Assembly: GCA_002353485.1 (NCBI GenBank) | Contig: DEJS01000010.1 | Coordinates: 1-64,000 of the forward strand | Length of the DNA: 64,000 bases | Reading direction: 5' to 3' | From: Prevotella sp. UBA2742 | GTDB taxonomy: Bacteria > Bacteroidota > Bacteroidia > Bacteroidales > Bacteroidaceae | Shown: positions 63,418-64,000 of the stretch, in pieces | Layout: every line of letters begins with the position of its first letter | Numbering within the stretch: position 1 is the stretch's first letter | The notes under the pieces: model-generated | The model's input: only the letters and a program-made list of their open reading frames with translations | Database searches by the model: none | Told to the model about the DNA's origin: nothing | Position numbers and translations under genes: made by a program

Positions 63418-63921
63418 ATGAAGCAGTACATTGTACTTTGCGCAGGTCTTTGCGCAGCCATGGCATTTACAAGTTGTAAGTCAAGTGAGAGTGCCTACAA
63501 GCAGGCTTATCTGAAGGCAAAGGCTCAGGAGGAGGCTCAGGCTCAGCAGCCCGTTCAGCAGGCGCCTGTCACTCAGCCTGTGGTGACTCCTCTGGAGGAG
63601 CGTACCGCCACCAATACCCGTGTAGTAGATAATGCCGACAACATTGCCGTGCGCCAGGAGACCGTCTCGGTAATCAATGGCGCTGGCCTGAAGAATTTCA
63701 GCGTCGTGGTAGGTTCTTTCTCATTGAAGGCAAATGCCGAAGGTCTGCAGCAGACGTTGAACAATGCCGGCTATCAGGCACAGATAGTTCTGAACTCATC
63801 AGTGCAGCCCGCCATGTATCGTGTGGTAGCTGCTACCTTCGACACAAAGGCCGAGGCTGCCGCCAGCCGCAACGACCTGCAGCTGAAGTATCCTGGTGCA
63901 TGGCTGTTGTATGCTAAATAA
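63418..63921 (+). CDS. SPOR-domain lipoprotein
   Basis: This 167-aa protein has a lipoprotein signal (MKQYIVLCAGLCAAMAFTSC, lipobox Cys20), a Gln/Ala/Pro-rich linker (about 35-60) and a SPOR domain (FSVVVGSFSLKANAEGLQQT, then YRVVAATFDTKAEAAASR) at about 92-165. SPOR domains bind denuded septal peptidoglycan, so it probably works at division sites. ruvX follows after 3 nt. Confidence 0.9.
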   Translation: MKQYIVLCAGLCAAMAFTSCKSSESAYKQAYLKAKAQEEAQAQQPVQQAPVTQPVVTPLEERTATNTRVVDNADNIAVRQETVSVINGAGLKNFSVVVGSFSLKANAEGLQQTLNNAGYQAQIVLNSSVQPAMYRVVAATFDTKAEAAASRNDLQLKYPGAWLLYAK

Positions 63922-63924
63922 GCC

Positions 63925-64000
63925 GTGGCACGCATACTATCGATAGACTACGGTAAGAAACGAACTGGACTGGCAGTCACCGACCCGCTACAGCTTATCG
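63925..64000 (+). CDS. ruvX: RuvX/YqgF family protein, N-terminus (cut by window edge)
   Basis: A frame from GTG 63925 reads ARILSIDYGKKRTGLAVTDP to the window end, the start of YqgF/RuvX proteins (RNase H-like; pre-16S rRNA nuclease/Holliday-junction resolvase-like). GTG is used because no ATG fits and the residues match the family from the second codon. It lies 3 nt after the SPOR gene stop. Confidence 0.85.
   Translation, partial: MARILSIDYGKKRTGLAVTDPLQLI

Overview
The window looks like chromosomal DNA from a Bacteroidota member, most likely a Prevotella-type (Prevotellaceae) species. The evidence is a DUF4270 lipoprotein, a TonB-dependent receptor with an N-terminal carboxypeptidase-like plug extension, a methylmalonyl-CoA decarboxylase operon, DUF4422 glycosyltransferases, and many copies of the Bacteroidota promoter (-33 TTTG, 19-20 nt, -7 TAnnTTTG). 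No rRNA, tRNA, CRISPR array or complete insertion sequence was seen. These calls were made by reading alone, with no database search.

Positions 1-14915 hold an exopolysaccharide locus, almost all on the minus strand. A single-domain response regulator and a receiver-like/phosphoglycosyltransferase fusion begin it. A half-length TolC-like protein, a chain-length/co-polymerase protein, a Wzy/ligase-like membrane protein and three family-2 glycosyltransferases follow. The distal end (1-5203) is a rearranged, AT-richer accessory block: two DUF4422 glycosyltransferases, two internally deleted ABC-2 permease genes, one complete acyltransferase, the tail of a second acyltransferase in the opposite orientation, and a flippase. 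A 357-nt stretch is shared almost perfectly by the two DUF4422 units. One glycosyltransferase carries heptanucleotide repeats at its start and inside its coding sequence.

Positions 15000-31430 are mostly core metabolism: xylulokinase, butyrate kinase/phosphotransbutyrylase, the GDP-fucose pathway (manC-gmd-fcl), a UvrD/PcrA helicase, a GT5-domain protein with a DUF4270 lipoprotein and a 43-aa protein, panC-panD, and a methylmalonyl-CoA epimerase/decarboxylase operon with a 50-aa protein.

Positions 31500-47130 hold a TonB-dependent receptor, a large palindrome with 11-nt repeats, and a tightly coupled operon (MATE-RsbW fusion, lon, tgt, lptF/G-like, DEAD-box helicase). A tRNA methyltransferase, a MORN-GH25 muramidase, nudC and a 5'-nucleotidase follow.

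Positions 47115-64000 hold a DnaJ-like protein, kdsB, a MORN-repeat protein, a YhcH protein, glgB, dapA-araC and a partner-switching operon (SpoIIE-type phosphatase, RsbW-like ATPase, STAS protein, H-box-less kinase-like ATPase). A GH2 beta-galactosidase, alanine dehydrogenase, a YtxH/holin-like envelope operon, a SPOR lipoprotein and the start of ruvX close the window.

The most unusual content is the RsbW-type ATPase domain fused to a MATE transporter, together with a separate partner-switching operon about 12 kb away that has no sigma factor beside it. Also notable are the independently deleted permease copies, the possible phase-variable glycosyltransferase, the 40-nt-arm palindrome, and promoters whose -33 box sits in the loop of the preceding terminator.
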